From Modicisalibacter luteus DSM 23508 (lineage in GTDB: Bacteria; Pseudomonadota; Gammaproteobacteria; Pseudomonadales; Halomonadaceae): DNA of 64,000 nt. The stretch covers positions 62,001-126,000 of the forward strand of contig NZ_KB900001.1 of the NCBI RefSeq assembly GCF_000378505.1. The letters run 5' to 3'. The notes under the pieces are model-generated. The model was not told the DNA's origin, made no database searches, and saw nothing but the letters and a program-made list of their open reading frames with translations. Shown one piece after another: positions 17,871 to 26,580 of this stretch; position 1 is the stretch's first letter, and each line of letters opens with the position of its first letter. Both the position numbers and the translations under genes were made by a program.

Positions 17871-18527
17871 CTATCTTAATGGGATAGTGCTGCACTGTGC
17901 ATTCGCTGCAGTCTCATGTAATTCCGACCGGAACCCCTGTTGAAATAACCGCACAATCGAAGCGGGAGTGAGTACGGTGACGCTTGTGCCAGCCTCAGGC
18001 AGCGACACTGGCTGGCCGTAGCCGCGGAATGACCAGGGGAGCATCGCTCCTTCTACAACGAGGTAAGCGGCTCCGTCCTTCATGATGATCGTTCCGAATG
18101 GCAGGGTTTCAATGGTAGCTTCGAACGTGGCCTTGCCGCCGCCTCGAAGAGTGCGCTCGCCGTGAAGCACCTTATCGATCACCGTGATTGAAGGCTGCTC
18201 ACCTGTCACTAGCTCTGGGTTGGCAGCGAGCCACTTCGCTTTGAATGCTCGGTAGCGCTCGTTGCGGCAGGAGCCACAAGGGCGATGTCCCGCAGCGAAA
18301 GCCGTCGCCTCATCAAGGAAGAACAGCTCGGAATAGGAGTCAGGAGAGAAGATGGTGCGCTGGATGTCGCCATATTCGAGCGTGCACGTCACCCAGGCCT
18401 TGGTTTTCCATGCGCGGACAATGGTCTTGTCCGCATTGTGCAGCTGGCCACGATTGCCCAACAAGGTCCCTCGGGCTTGCACTGCGTGTAAGTTGCCAAA
18501 GGGATCGACTCGATTCTGTAGTGGCAT
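17871..18527 (-). CDS. Conserved hypothetical protein with Ada-like Cys motif
   Basis: 218-residue protein beginning MPLQNRVDPFGN, a start I recognise from a conserved bacterial hypothetical family. The ATG at 18527 is preceded by a strong AAGGAGAAGG ribosome-binding site; an upstream in-frame ATG would add 29 unlike residues. A segment around residues 90-110, AAGHRPCGSCRNERYRAF, resembles the cysteine cluster of Ada-type zinc domains (GxRPCxxC), though only loosely. No enzyme motif is evident. It is convergent with brxL and separated from it by 90 bp, so it is not part of the BREX operon. Function unknown. Confidence 0.7.
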   Translation of the reverse strand: MPLQNRVDPFGNLHAVQARGTLLGNRGQLHNADKTIVRAWKTKAWVTCTLEYGDIQRTIFSPDSYSELFFLDEATAFAAGHRPCGSCRNERYRAFKAKWLAANPELVTGEQPSITVIDKVLHGERTLRGGGKATFEATIETLPFGTIIMKDGAAYLVVEGAMLPWSFRGYGQPVSLPEAGTSVTVLTPASIVRLFQQGFRSELHETAANAQCSTIPLR

Positions 18528-18754
18528 GCCTTCTCCTTGCGAGGGGCCGTGATGGCCAGTGTTGGCCATGGCCTCAACTAACGCGTTCGAGGTGAAGCCT
18601 GCGATGACACTCATCCTTCAGCCCAGCCTGGCGATGTGGCTGAGCCATGCTCGGGCAAATTTATACCGTTGTCCATAGAAGCAAACTTTCAGTGCTGCTA
18701 CTAGGCTAATTAAGTCACCTTAGTGTTTCGGTGGTTTGGATGCCAGGAGGGGGT

Positions 18755-19195
18755 ATGGCGGAAGGCTTCACGATCGATGGCCTGACTTATGAGGTCGGCT
18801 TTTCCGGCGACACCATCAACTTCGCCATCGTCGGCGGGGCGAACCCCGTTTATGACTCAGACCCCTACGACCCCTTCGACAGTCCCGACGACTGGAGCAT
18901 TGAGCCGCGCGTCACGGCAGATATCGGTGTCACTCGCTACCCACTGCGGGTGTATCGCCAAGTTCTGCTACGGGTCCATGACTGGCTTGGCCGTACCCGG
19001 CCGAAGATTTTCTCGTTCAGCGCCAGGTCAGATCGCCGCTACTGGATCTACGAACGGGTGGCTCGTCATTTGGCCGAGCGCTTTGACTACGACCTGCAGA
19101 TCATTGGCGGCAAGTATCTGTTCTTCAAGCTGAAGCCTGGGGCAGCCAGCCAGGATGTGCCGCCTGCAGCCACCGATCGCCGTGCAACCGCCTGA
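18755..19195 (+). CDS. Hypothetical protein
   Basis: 146-residue soluble protein, not recognised. The ATG at 18755 lies 3-10 bp after a strong AGGAGGGGG ribosome-binding site. The N-terminal half is acidic (a PYDPFDSPDD stretch near residue 45); the C-terminal half is basic and aromatic, with LRVYRQVLLRVHDWL and RRYWIYERVARHLAERF helices. It is first in a run of same-strand genes to 23,227 and is followed by a small gene 19 bp after its stop. It might be an immunity- or adaptor-type protein, but nothing in the sequence proves a role. Confidence 0.6.
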   Translation: MAEGFTIDGLTYEVGFSGDTINFAIVGGANPVYDSDPYDPFDSPDDWSIEPRVTADIGVTRYPLRVYRQVLLRVHDWLGRTRPKIFSFSARSDRRYWIYERVARHLAERFDYDLQIIGGKYLFFKLKPGAASQDVPPAATDRRATA

Positions 19196-19214
19196 TGAGT
19201 TTCGGAGCTTCGCC

Positions 19215-19475
19215 ATGCCACTGTCTGCCGAGCGTCTGTCTCGTGCCTTGTTCGACACGGACCCCATGGGTACCTGCTGCAAGGAGAATGACTGCTTCGA
19301 TGAGTATGACGCCATTGCCAACGATATCGTTTCGCGGTGCCAGAGGGGGCAGCCCATGGATAATGCGCTGGATGAGACTTTCGAAAATTGGTTCGGGGCA
19401 GAGCTTGCCGAGCGTGTCGATACGCAGGCACTGTGTAATGAGTTGACGAACCACACTGATGGCCCGTCGGCCTGA
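19215..19475 (+). CDS. Small acidic hypothetical protein
   Basis: 86-residue protein with high Asp/Glu content and four Cys, including a CCKENDCFDEYD cluster near residue 20. It is not recognised. The ATG at 19215 is taken as the start because it gives a sensible N-terminus and lies 19 bp downstream of the preceding gene. It lies between two unknown genes on the same strand, so it is probably co-transcribed with them. Confidence 0.5.
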   Translation: MPLSAERLSRALFDTDPMGTCCKENDCFDEYDAIANDIVSRCQRGQPMDNALDETFENWFGAELAERVDTQALCNELTNHTDGPSA

Positions 19476-19502
19476 TGCAGCAGTAGCTTCAGGAGTTGGC
19501 TG

Positions 19503-20165
19503 ATGGAAGAGCTACGTGCCGAACTGCAGCGAAGAACGGCGCCATTATCTGCGTGGGAACTGCTACGCAGGATGGGCTACCGAAAGCCTGGCGAAGCAGC
19601 CTTACGTCGCCTGAACGAGGTGCTGGAAGACCCTGACCTGGGCCTGAGCAGTGGTGGCTTCGATTTCTGCTTCGGCAGCCGAGAGTTCCTCTGCGCGCTT
19701 TGTGACGTAGTCGGCCTGGACGAAGCGGATTACCTGCCGCTCATCGAGGCTCGTCAGCAATGGCTAAGCGAGGAGCAGCAGGCTTTCAAGCCCTACCTCT
19801 TTATCGATACCGGCTTCCGGCGTTCGGATCGTCCGGGGACGGCGATTTTCGTCCTGGCAGCCTGCGAGGGTATGCGGCGCCTGACCTTTCCGGAGGACTT
19901 CTGGCGCAAGCCGCTGGCCGAGCAGGTTCAACTGGCCCAGGCACGGGTGCGTGAATTCATGGCGGAAACGGGCGGCGACGTCAAAGTCTGGGGGACCGCC
20001 CAGCGGTTCCTGTTCTTTTATGCCCAGGACGCTGCCATCGAAATTGCCCCGTCAGGCAAGGTACTGGGCGATTGGCAGGGTGGGGTACCCAACCAAGCCT
20101 CATGGCGGATCGGTAACCAGGCCATCACCACGCAGCTGCCTGCGTCGGACACGGACGACAGATAA
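19503..20165 (+). CDS. Hypothetical protein
   Basis: 220-residue soluble protein of unknown family. The N-terminal 45 residues look helical and may form a small DNA- or protein-binding domain (SAWELLRRMGYRKPGEAALRRL). The middle is rich in aromatic residues, and the C-terminus is beta-like (RFLFFYAQDAAIEIAPSG). No catalytic motif is seen. It ends 15 bp before the metallophosphoesterase gene, which suggests joint expression with it. Function unknown. Confidence 0.6.
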   Translation: MEELRAELQRRTAPLSAWELLRRMGYRKPGEAALRRLNEVLEDPDLGLSSGGFDFCFGSREFLCALCDVVGLDEADYLPLIEARQQWLSEEQQAFKPYLFIDTGFRRSDRPGTAIFVLAACEGMRRLTFPEDFWRKPLAEQVQLAQARVREFMAETGGDVKVWGTAQRFLFFYAQDAAIEIAPSGKVLGDWQGGVPNQASWRIGNQAITTQLPASDTDDR

Positions 20166-20180
20166 CAAACAAGGAGCGAT

Positions 20181-21122
20181 ATGTACGATCTGATCGGCGA
20201 CATCCACGGCTACGCCACCCCTCTCAAGCATCTGTTGACCAGGCTGGGCTACACCGAGCGGGACGGTGTCTGGCAGCATCCCGAGCGGCAAGTGATCTTT
20301 CTGGGCGATTTCGTCGATCGCGGGCCGGAACAGGTGGAAACCGTACGCATTGCCCGGGCCATGGTCGAGGCTGGGCAGGCTCTGGCAGTGATGGGCAATC
20401 ACGAGTTCAATGCCGTGGCTTGGGCGACACCGGACCCGAGAAATTCCCGAGAGTTCCTGCGCTCGCATAGCCCTAAGAACAGACGCCAGCATGAGGCATA
20501 TCTCGACCAGGTCGAGGAGGGCAGCACGCTTCATCATGAGCATATTGCCTGGTTCAAGACGCTCCCGCTGTCCCTGGATCTCGATGGGCTGCGGGTGATT
20601 CACGCCTGCTGGCATCCGCCGTCGCTGCAAGTCCTCAGTGACTACACGGATGCGCAGCAGCGCATCGTGGAGACGGCCTGGCCCGAGCTATGTCGCAAGG
20701 GCACCGCGGCCTATGACGCCCTGGAAACGGCGATCAAGGGGCTGGAAGTTCCGTTACCGGCCGGAGCCGAATTCTTCGACAAGGACGGCAACCCGCGCCA
20801 CCACATTCGGACGCGCTGGTGGGAACTGGAACGTCTGACCTACCGCGACCTGGCCATGGTTCCTGCCGATCAGATCGAGGCCATCCCCCATGACCCGGTG
20901 CCGGAGGATATCCTGCCGGGCTATGCCGGCGACAAGCCCTTGTTCGTCGGCCATTACTGGCTGACCGGCGAGCCGGCACCGCTCAACCGTTACATCGCCT
21001 GCCTGGATTACAGTATTGCCGCTGGCCACACGCAGCGTGCTGGCGAGGGCAAACTGTGCGCCTACAGCTGGGACGGAGAGCGCGAGCTGACGAAAGACCG
21101 CTTCATGTGGGTGGCCGACTGA
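20181..21122 (+). CDS. Calcineurin-like metallophosphoesterase
   Basis: 313-residue phosphoesterase of the PPP/ApaH-like superfamily. The metal-binding blocks are all present near the N-terminus: GDIHG (residues 6-10), GDFVDRG (residues 42-48) and GNHE (residues 73-76). Downstream His residues (VIHACWHP, GHYWLTG) can supply the remaining ligands. Such enzymes hydrolyse phosphoproteins or dinucleotides (Ap4A-type); the substrate cannot be chosen here. It has a good AAGGAG ribosome-binding site at 20171-20176 and follows an unknown gene by 15 bp. Its position upstream of an ADP-ribosylglycohydrolase hints at a nucleotide or ADP-ribose theme in this cluster. Confidence 0.85.
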   Translation: MYDLIGDIHGYATPLKHLLTRLGYTERDGVWQHPERQVIFLGDFVDRGPEQVETVRIARAMVEAGQALAVMGNHEFNAVAWATPDPRNSREFLRSHSPKNRRQHEAYLDQVEEGSTLHHEHIAWFKTLPLSLDLDGLRVIHACWHPPSLQVLSDYTDAQQRIVETAWPELCRKGTAAYDALETAIKGLEVPLPAGAEFFDKDGNPRHHIRTRWWELERLTYRDLAMVPADQIEAIPHDPVPEDILPGYAGDKPLFVGHYWLTGEPAPLNRYIACLDYSIAAGHTQRAGEGKLCAYSWDGERELTKDRFMWVAD

Positions 21123-21218
21123 TCGGTAACTTCCCTGATTGCCTGACGCCGCGGCCTAGGCGTGCCCGCCTGATTGAGCGAAGGGCAGAAGACTTGAACT
21201 ACACAATCACAACCGGAC

Positions 21219-22043
21219 ATGTGCATGGACCGCTACTGTCACGACTGCCAGACCGAGCTGGCAAGAATTCATGGCAGAACACTCAAGCAGGCGCTGGCCT
21301 TCACGCGGGCCAACCACACGTTTGGAAAAATCACAGCCACCCAATGGGTCGAGATCTGCCCCCTTTGCGATGCCTATGCGCTAGGCATGGAAACCAATCA
21401 TCCTTGGCCATTCCTCTGTGCGGACGGGGTGATGCGTACCGCCGAAGATTTCGATCCCACTACCCAACAACCCGGCACGGAAAGCCTGGATTTTTATGGT
21501 CTAGGGCTGACCCGATCGGCACTCGACAGCGCCATCGAACTTGCGCAGCAGGAATTTGAGGGAACGCGCCGTCTCGAGGATATCGGCGCCACCTTCCTGA
21601 ATGGCAACCCCGCGATGACCTCACTGGATTTCAGCCAAGCTGTCTGCGAGTGGGGCAAGGGGCCGCGGGTCTGGGGCAACCTGACCCGGCATTACCGGTT
21701 ACCCGATCTGGAGCGGGCCTTGGATAACTGGATGGCATTCGCGGCAGCGACCGATGACGCAGACAGCGCCATTGCGCCGGGCGTGGCTATCAAGGGCTTG
21801 AACGTCTCCTTCGCCAGCAAGCACCTGCGGATGCTGGATCCGCAGCGCTATGCTGTGCTCGATGAGGTGATCAGCCAAGGGCTGGGGTTTGCCATGAATC
21901 CTGCAGGCTATGCACTCTTTCTTCGCTGCCTCCAGGAGTTTCTGGCCAGGCAGGGGCTGCCGTATAGCGTGGCAACCCTGGAATCGGGGCTCTTTTATCT
22001 GATTCGCCAGTCGGTACGGGCGAGGGACGGCCAACCGGCCTAG
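21219..22043 (+). CDS. Hypothetical protein with N-terminal zinc-finger-like Cys pairs
   Basis: 274-residue protein, not recognised. The first 50 residues carry two Cys pairs, CHDC (residues 7-10) and CPLC (about residues 48-51), spaced as in a small zinc ribbon. The remaining region is helical and contains KGLNVSFASKHLRMLDPQRYAVLDEVI, which loosely resembles helix-hairpin-helix glycosylase-type proteins; this likeness is weak. An ATG six bases downstream (21225) is an equally possible start. It is 53 bp upstream of the ADP-ribosylglycohydrolase gene on the same strand, so the two may form a pair. Confidence 0.6.
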   Translation: MCMDRYCHDCQTELARIHGRTLKQALAFTRANHTFGKITATQWVEICPLCDAYALGMETNHPWPFLCADGVMRTAEDFDPTTQQPGTESLDFYGLGLTRSALDSAIELAQQEFEGTRRLEDIGATFLNGNPAMTSLDFSQAVCEWGKGPRVWGNLTRHYRLPDLERALDNWMAFAAATDDADSAIAPGVAIKGLNVSFASKHLRMLDPQRYAVLDEVISQGLGFAMNPAGYALFLRCLQEFLARQGLPYSVATLESGLFYLIRQSVRARDGQPA

Positions 22044-22096
22044 GACAGCGCGGGTTCGCGTACCGGAAAAATAACGATCAGGAAATGTAGGGAACC

Positions 22097-23227
22097 ATGA
22101 CTCACGAACGTAACATTGACGAGACAAGGGGGCGCTTTCGAGGCTGCCTACTGGGAGGGGCCGTCGGCGATGCCCTGGGTGCCTCGGTCGAATTCCTGTC
22201 GCGGGGGGAGATACTCGAGCGTTTCGGCCCGGAGGGGATCACCGACTATGCGCCGATTTACGGCGGGTTAGGTCGCATTACCGACGATACCCAAATGACG
22301 CTGTTCACCGCCGAGGGGCTTTCACGCGGCTGGGTGCGTGGTGCCATCAAGGGCATCACGACGTATCCGGGCGTGACTGCCCACGCCTACCTGCGCTGGC
22401 TACAGACACAGGGCGAAGAGCCGCAGCATGACATCATGATCGGTCCTAATCCTCTCGGGTGGGAACCCGGCTGGTTGATCCAGCAGCGGGCACTGCATGA
22501 CCGGCGTGCACCGGGTAATACCTGCCTTTCAGCACTGCGGGAAATGCCGTCCTTGGGGGCGTGGGCACGCAACAACAGCAAGGGCTGCGGTGGGGTCATG
22601 CGCGTTGCGCCGGTCGGCCTGTTTGGGTGGCATTTCCGACAGGACCAAGCCCCGGAAGATGTGTTTCGATTGGGCGCCGAACTGGCGGCACTGACCCATG
22701 GCCATCCTACGGGACAACTGACGGCTGGAACCCTGGCCATTCTCATCCTGAGCCTGACCGATGGAGCGACCCTGACCGAGGCTCTGGAAAACGCAAAAGC
22801 CTGCCTGCGACAGGAACCTCGTCATGAGGAGACGCTGCGCGCCATCGTGCAGGCCGAGACCTTGGCGGGCACCGGGACACCACACGCAGAAGCGATTGCC
22901 CAGCTTGGCCAGGGCTGGATCGCCGAAGAGGCGCTGGCGATTGCACTCTACTGCACCCTGGTGGCCGAGGATTTCCAGCAAGGGATCACCCTGGCGGTCA
23001 ATCATGACGGCGACTCGGATTCGACAGGGGCGATTGCCGGCAATCTGTTGGGAGCCTGGCTGGGGGAGCGCAGCATACCGGCGCGATGGCTGGAGCCGCT
23101 GGAGCTGCGTGATGTCATTGCCGAGGTGGCCGAGGATCTGCTGACCTTTCCCGCCTGGGATATCGACGATGCCGTCAGCAATGTCGCGGAGTACGAGCGC
23201 ATCTGGCAGAAGTATCCGGGATTTTGA
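22097..23227 (+). CDS. ADP-ribosylglycohydrolase family protein (DraG-like)
   Basis: 376-residue member of the DraG/ARH family, which removes ADP-ribose from proteins, nucleic acids or small molecules using two metal ions. The hallmarks are visible: GCLLGGAVGDALGASVE near residue 14, the first metal-site block ITDDTQMTLF near residue 58, and the C-terminal NHDGDSDSTGAIAGNLLGA near residue 297 that completes the metal site. Length is usual for the family. It is cytoplasmic. It sits downstream of a zinc-finger-like unknown and a metallophosphoesterase. No ADP-ribosyltransferase is recognisable nearby, so whether it is an antitoxin or a housekeeping hydrolase is open. Confidence 0.9.
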   Translation: MTHERNIDETRGRFRGCLLGGAVGDALGASVEFLSRGEILERFGPEGITDYAPIYGGLGRITDDTQMTLFTAEGLSRGWVRGAIKGITTYPGVTAHAYLRWLQTQGEEPQHDIMIGPNPLGWEPGWLIQQRALHDRRAPGNTCLSALREMPSLGAWARNNSKGCGGVMRVAPVGLFGWHFRQDQAPEDVFRLGAELAALTHGHPTGQLTAGTLAILILSLTDGATLTEALENAKACLRQEPRHEETLRAIVQAETLAGTGTPHAEAIAQLGQGWIAEEALAIALYCTLVAEDFQQGITLAVNHDGDSDSTGAIAGNLLGAWLGERSIPARWLEPLELRDVIAEVAEDLLTFPAWDIDDAVSNVAEYERIWQKYPGF

Positions 23228-23391
23228 TCGTCAGCATCCCCCCGAGCGGATGACGATTTTTCGAAGCGACCGAGACACGTGAGCGAGCCAGAGGGGAGCC
23301 ACGACTCCCTGTGGCTACCATGGAAGACAAGGAGCCGTTGGATGGCGGAAATCATTCCCTCATTATCCCAGCACTCGAAAGGAGTGCCTTT

Positions 23392-23769
23392 ATGGTCAAA
23401 AAGGTAGTAATGGGGATAGCAGCGATCATGGCAATATTGGGTATGGTTCCTATTACATGGGCTTCAGGCATACCCGAGCAGTTCCAAGGATTTTGGGAAA
23501 AACAGGAGTTTTGTTCCAAGGCGCTGGAGTTCGGAATGCCGAATATGGGGCTAATCATCCGAGAGGCTTCCATTATGGGATATGAGCAGCCTTGTGACCT
23601 GAAAACGATTCTCACATCTGGCGAAACCACACTGCATGCAACGTTCAGCTGCCATTTTCCTGACGGAAGTGAGGATGTCGATTACCAGTTCGAGAAGATT
23701 GCTCAGGGCAAGCTGCAGTATCATACCGAGAGTTTCGACAGTGAACCCCTCGTCAGATGTGAGTCCTGA
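23392..23769 (+). CDS. Small secreted hypothetical protein
   Basis: 125-residue protein with an N-terminal signal peptide (MVKKVVMGIAAIMAILGMVPITWA, cleavage probably after residue 24) and a mature domain with four Cys that could form two disulfides. The ATG at 23392 has a GAAAGGAG ribosome-binding site, which decides the start over an upstream in-frame ATG at 23311. Its family is not recognised. The next gene starts one base after its stop and is also a small secreted protein, so the two are likely co-translated. Confidence 0.65.
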   Translation: MVKKVVMGIAAIMAILGMVPITWASGIPEQFQGFWEKQEFCSKALEFGMPNMGLIIREASIMGYEQPCDLKTILTSGETTLHATFSCHFPDGSEDVDYQFEKIAQGKLQYHTESFDSEPLVRCES

Positions 23770-23770
23770 G

Positions 23771-24019
23771 GTGAAAAGTTTGCGCGGGGGGCGGCGCGCT
23801 GTCGTCAGTGTTGTATCGGCCCTCGCGTTGGGGCTCTGTGCTCATCATTCTCTGGCGCAGAGTATTATCCAAGCCCCCGCAGGGGCTAGGCACCCTTATG
23901 ATATCGCCTTGGACTATTGTGCAAGCCGAGGTGGGTTGGCCCAATACAGCGTCCAAGGAAAGGTGGTGAGGTTTAGCTGTGGTGAAGATTTGTCGAAAGT
24001 GCTGAGTATCAGCTTGTAG
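23771..24019 (+). CDS. Small secreted hypothetical protein (GTG start)
   Basis: 82-residue protein starting at a GTG one base after the preceding stop. It has a basic start, a hydrophobic core (VVSVVSALALGLCA) and a plausible signal-peptidase site at SLAQS. The mature part is about 50 residues with two Cys (YCASRGG, FSCGEDL). The start is inferred from the signal peptide and the tight coupling; longer in-frame versions would run inside the upstream gene. Family unknown. Confidence 0.5.
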   Translation: MKSLRGGRRAVVSVVSALALGLCAHHSLAQSIIQAPAGARHPYDIALDYCASRGGLAQYSVQGKVVRFSCGEDLSKVLSISL

Positions 24020-24045
24020 TTTCTTCATGTGGCTTATAAAGCAGG

Positions 24046-24081
24046 GGCGATACAGGCAGAGAATCCGCTGCCTGTATCGCC
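24046..24081. terminator. Strong hairpin between convergent genes
   Basis: A perfect 14-bp inverted repeat, GGCGATACAGGCAG (24046-24059) and CTGCCTGTATCGCC (24068-24081), with an 8-base loop. It lies 26 bp after the secreted-protein stop and 6 bp after the end of the reverse-strand DUF1232 gene. Placement between convergent genes suggests a bidirectional terminator, although neither side has a clear T-run. Confidence 0.6.
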
Positions 24082-24087
24082 TGGCGA

Positions 24088-24597
24088 TTAGTTAAACCAC
24101 CGCTTCAAGGTTTCCTTGGCTTTATTGCTATGCTCATCCTTTATATGTGCTGCGACTACAGCTATAGCCCCGGCAAGAATGCCAATGTCATCGGTATACC
24201 CAAGCGCAGGAGTTATATCAGGAAGTGCATCCACTGGGGAGATAAAATACCCCAGTGCGCCATAAATAGTAGTTTTTGCCCAAGTAGGAGTATCACTATC
24301 TTGAGCGCTGTAGTATAGCCTTAAAGCCGGCGACAATGTCTTTTCTCCAGCCTTCTTGGCATATTTTGTAGTCTTTTTCCAAAATCCATCGTCAGAGTAT
24401 TTCGAGCGATGCTCACTGGTCTTTTCCTCAAGTGTCTCGTCGGCCCTGCTCTGCTCGGCTAGTTCTTCATGATGTTCCATTCCATCAGTTTGCGCAGACC
24501 TGTCTTCCGGTGAGCCTGCTTTGTCATCGGTTAGAGCGTTACTGTTAATTGCCACTGCTTCGTTGATTGCGTCCACGCTTGGGCTGGTTTCTTTCAT
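24088..24597 (-). CDS. YkvA/DUF1232 family membrane-associated protein
   Basis: 169-residue protein. The first 80 residues are polar and disordered, rich in Ser, Glu, Asp and Lys. The C-terminal domain carries the DUF1232 (YkvA) signature, GYFISPVDALPD followed by YTDDIGILAGAI, including the conserved SPxDxxPD core and hydrophobic helices. The family is common in bacteria and of unknown function, probably membrane-associated. The ATG at 24597 has a GAGGTAAAG ribosome-binding site. The long acidic N-terminal extension is unusual compared with the typical 100-130 residue member. Confidence 0.8.
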   Translation of the reverse strand: MKETSPSVDAINEAVAINSNALTDDKAGSPEDRSAQTDGMEHHEELAEQSRADETLEEKTSEHRSKYSDDGFWKKTTKYAKKAGEKTLSPALRLYYSAQDSDTPTWAKTTIYGALGYFISPVDALPDITPALGYTDDIGILAGAIAVVAAHIKDEHSNKAKETLKRWFN

Positions 24598-24693
24598 TAC
24601 TTTACCTCGTCTGATTTAAATGTGTTTTTTTAAACTGTTGAGCAGCTTGGCTGCAATTTTTCTCAGAATAGTTAGCTGCTATGTCAGAGGTGT

Positions 24694-25722
24694 TTATGCC
24701 TCTTCAGATTCCAAAGCCAAGGCCTTCGACAAGGTAGAGCGAGCATCTGCTAAAATTTCTTCTTTCCAGTGGCATGGGGACAATACTTGGACATTAGTAC
24801 CTAGTCCTTTGAGCCACCAAAGAGTCTGCTGATCATCCGGAACATTAGCCTCCAGTTCTAGCCAATCGTCGGCGGAGTTAGGAACCAGTGATTGGTTTTC
24901 AGAAAGGGGGGTCTCTTTAAGCAACCATGCGACCTGTGGCGATACCCTAGCCTTTAGCAATACGTTATTTGGGCTTTGTCGGTAACCGAAGCCACCTCCA
25001 TTTATGTAAGCGTCCAAATCGAAGTCATGAGCGTCGCGCCATGTGGTATCGCTGAGGGTGACCGATCGGAATCGGTGAAGTGCGAACTGGCGTATATCAT
25101 CATAGTCGTTCACAGTGGCAAGTAGATAGCTGATACTGTGCCGGCTCACCAACCCCTGAGGATGTAGAATAAATGTTTTCTCGTCATCAGTGCTGCGGGA
25201 TAGATAGGTGGCTTCCAAGGTTGATTTCTCAAGTAGGCCTTGGCAAATAGTCTGCCAGATAGCTTCATCCAACGGAGCGGGGAGCAGGGCCTTGCCATTT
25301 GGGATGGCACGAACACGTCGAGCCCATTGTCCCATCCCGTTATCCGCTAGGCTGTTCAATAGGAGCCTTGCGTTGCGAAACAGTGGTGAAAGCTGTCCTA
25401 TGACGACTGGTGGGAGTAAACCAGTTAGATACTCTTCCGCAAGAACCAAGGTCAGCGCACTGGACGTATTCATGGCTGGCAAGTCACAGTGAAATGACGG
25501 GTCAAAATACCAGCGATACGGCTTTGTTGCGTCGTCACAAATCAGCGGAAAATGTAGTGACAAACGATCACGAAGATCGCGTTGCAAAGAGCGTGCGTCG
25601 ATCTGAAAACCACGCTCTCGCAGCTTTTCAAGCAGGGTCTGGGTGCTGATCCGTCCCGGATGCCGAGGGATGAGCTGTAGCAAGGTGAGATAGCGGAACA
25701 GGGTATCTCGGTTCGCGGGCAT
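24694..25722 (-). CDS. WYL-domain transcriptional regulator (BrxR-like architecture)
   Basis: 342-residue regulator. The N-terminal winged helix is visible in residues 1-60 (TLFRYLTLLQLIPRHPGRISTQTLLEKL and SLQRDLRDRL), followed by a WYL-type ligand domain (HPQGLVSRHSISYLLATVND, FALHRFRSVTLSD) and a C-terminal WCX-like domain. This is the layout of BrxR/CapW-type repressors found with defence islands, which bind nucleic-acid-like ligands. The ATG at 25722 with an AGGGGA site upstream is preferred to one at 25761 because the family begins at this helix. Immediately upstream lies a palindrome (25763-25781). It may control the DUF2201-like neighbour or more distant island genes; this is inferred. 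Confidence 0.8.
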   Translation of the reverse strand: MPANRDTLFRYLTLLQLIPRHPGRISTQTLLEKLRERGFQIDARSLQRDLRDRLSLHFPLICDDATKPYRWYFDPSFHCDLPAMNTSSALTLVLAEEYLTGLLPPVVIGQLSPLFRNARLLLNSLADNGMGQWARRVRAIPNGKALLPAPLDEAIWQTICQGLLEKSTLEATYLSRSTDDEKTFILHPQGLVSRHSISYLLATVNDYDDIRQFALHRFRSVTLSDTTWRDAHDFDLDAYINGGGFGYRQSPNNVLLKARVSPQVAWLLKETPLSENQSLVPNSADDWLELEANVPDDQQTLWWLKGLGTNVQVLSPCHWKEEILADARSTLSKALALESEEA

Positions 25723-25762
25723 GTAAGTTCCCCTGTCAAGTGCATCCAGATTCGGAACCATC

Positions 25763-25781
25763 GGCCAGACTTAATCTGGCC
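25763..25781. promoter_or_regulatory. Palindrome upstream of WYL regulator
   Basis: GGCCAGA (25763-25769) and TCTGGCC (25775-25781) form a perfect 7-bp inverted repeat around CTTAA. It overlaps the 3' end of the DUF2201-like gene and ends 41 bp upstream of the chosen WYL start. It could be an autoregulatory operator or a small hairpin. No data choose between them. Confidence 0.4.
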
Positions 25782-26580
25782 ACTGTGCAAGTAGCCAAGA
25801 TGCGACCGGTGCCGGCAGGCTCGAAGCACCTGCATAGGCTCGTACCACTCGAAAGCTCCGCTCGCTCCAGTATTGTCGCAACGGACCAGCTTCGGGAGAG
25901 CCGTTCAGCTTGGGGCCACAGCGATCCTGGCGCTCACCACTGGGCCAAGGTAGTTCGTCCAGGCTCGATTCTTCTTTCATCAAAGGGTTATCGGCGAGCC
26001 AGTCGTAGACTTTAGAAATTGTTTTGCCGATACAGGCGGGAAATAGGACTGCCTGCATTGGCAACTCGAAGCCCAATTGGAGCAATTGAGTATTGACCTG
26101 GTGGTCGCATGCTAGGTGCCAGCGTCTTTCGTCCCGTGCGCTAGGAAGCCTGCAATGGTTTGCTGCACAGTGCCAGATCAGGTGGGCATGGACAAAGCGA
26201 CGAGAAGCATCATCCAGCATCTTGCTCCACTGTGGGTTCACGTAAAGATGGGTTCCATCGGTAACCGCCGTCTTCAGAGTACGGTGCGTCACAGGCACTA
26301 CGGGAACCCCTTCGCCGAGAAGGGCGGTGGCCGGCTGAGTTATCTTCCACTGATCGCGATCCTCAAGCCATTGCTCAAGCGAATTGTAAGCTTTGTGCTG
26401 GGTTTTCAGCTCTAAAGCTTGTGCCAGTGTCGCTACATCACTCACGGCGCTACTCCCCACTGCCTTTGACTGAGAACAGTATCGACTGAGGAAGCGACAA
26501 AGCATGTCGCAAGCATGTCTGGCACGGCTGGCTTCGGTGATGAAGTATCCCTGATCCAGCACAAGGCAGGCGGCTTCCTG
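25771..26580 (-). pseudogene. DUF2201-like metallopeptidase-domain gene, 5' end replaced by IS256 remnant
   Basis: The frame open from 26790 to 25771 is chimeric. From about 26580 to the stop (269 residues) it resembles the N-terminal putative metallopeptidase domain of DUF2201 (VWA-like) proteins: a helix HAHLIWHCAANH in place of HExxH-type HEVLHLLLGH, followed by RRWHLACDHQVNTQLL. The usual Glu of the zinc motif is absent. The expected C-terminal vWA domain is short or missing. Upstream residues come from an IS256 transposase, so the native start is lost or displaced. It lies 49 bp upstream of the WYL gene on the same strand. The assignment to DUF2201 is moderate, and a hypothetical but expressed fusion protein cannot be excluded. 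Confidence 0.5.
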
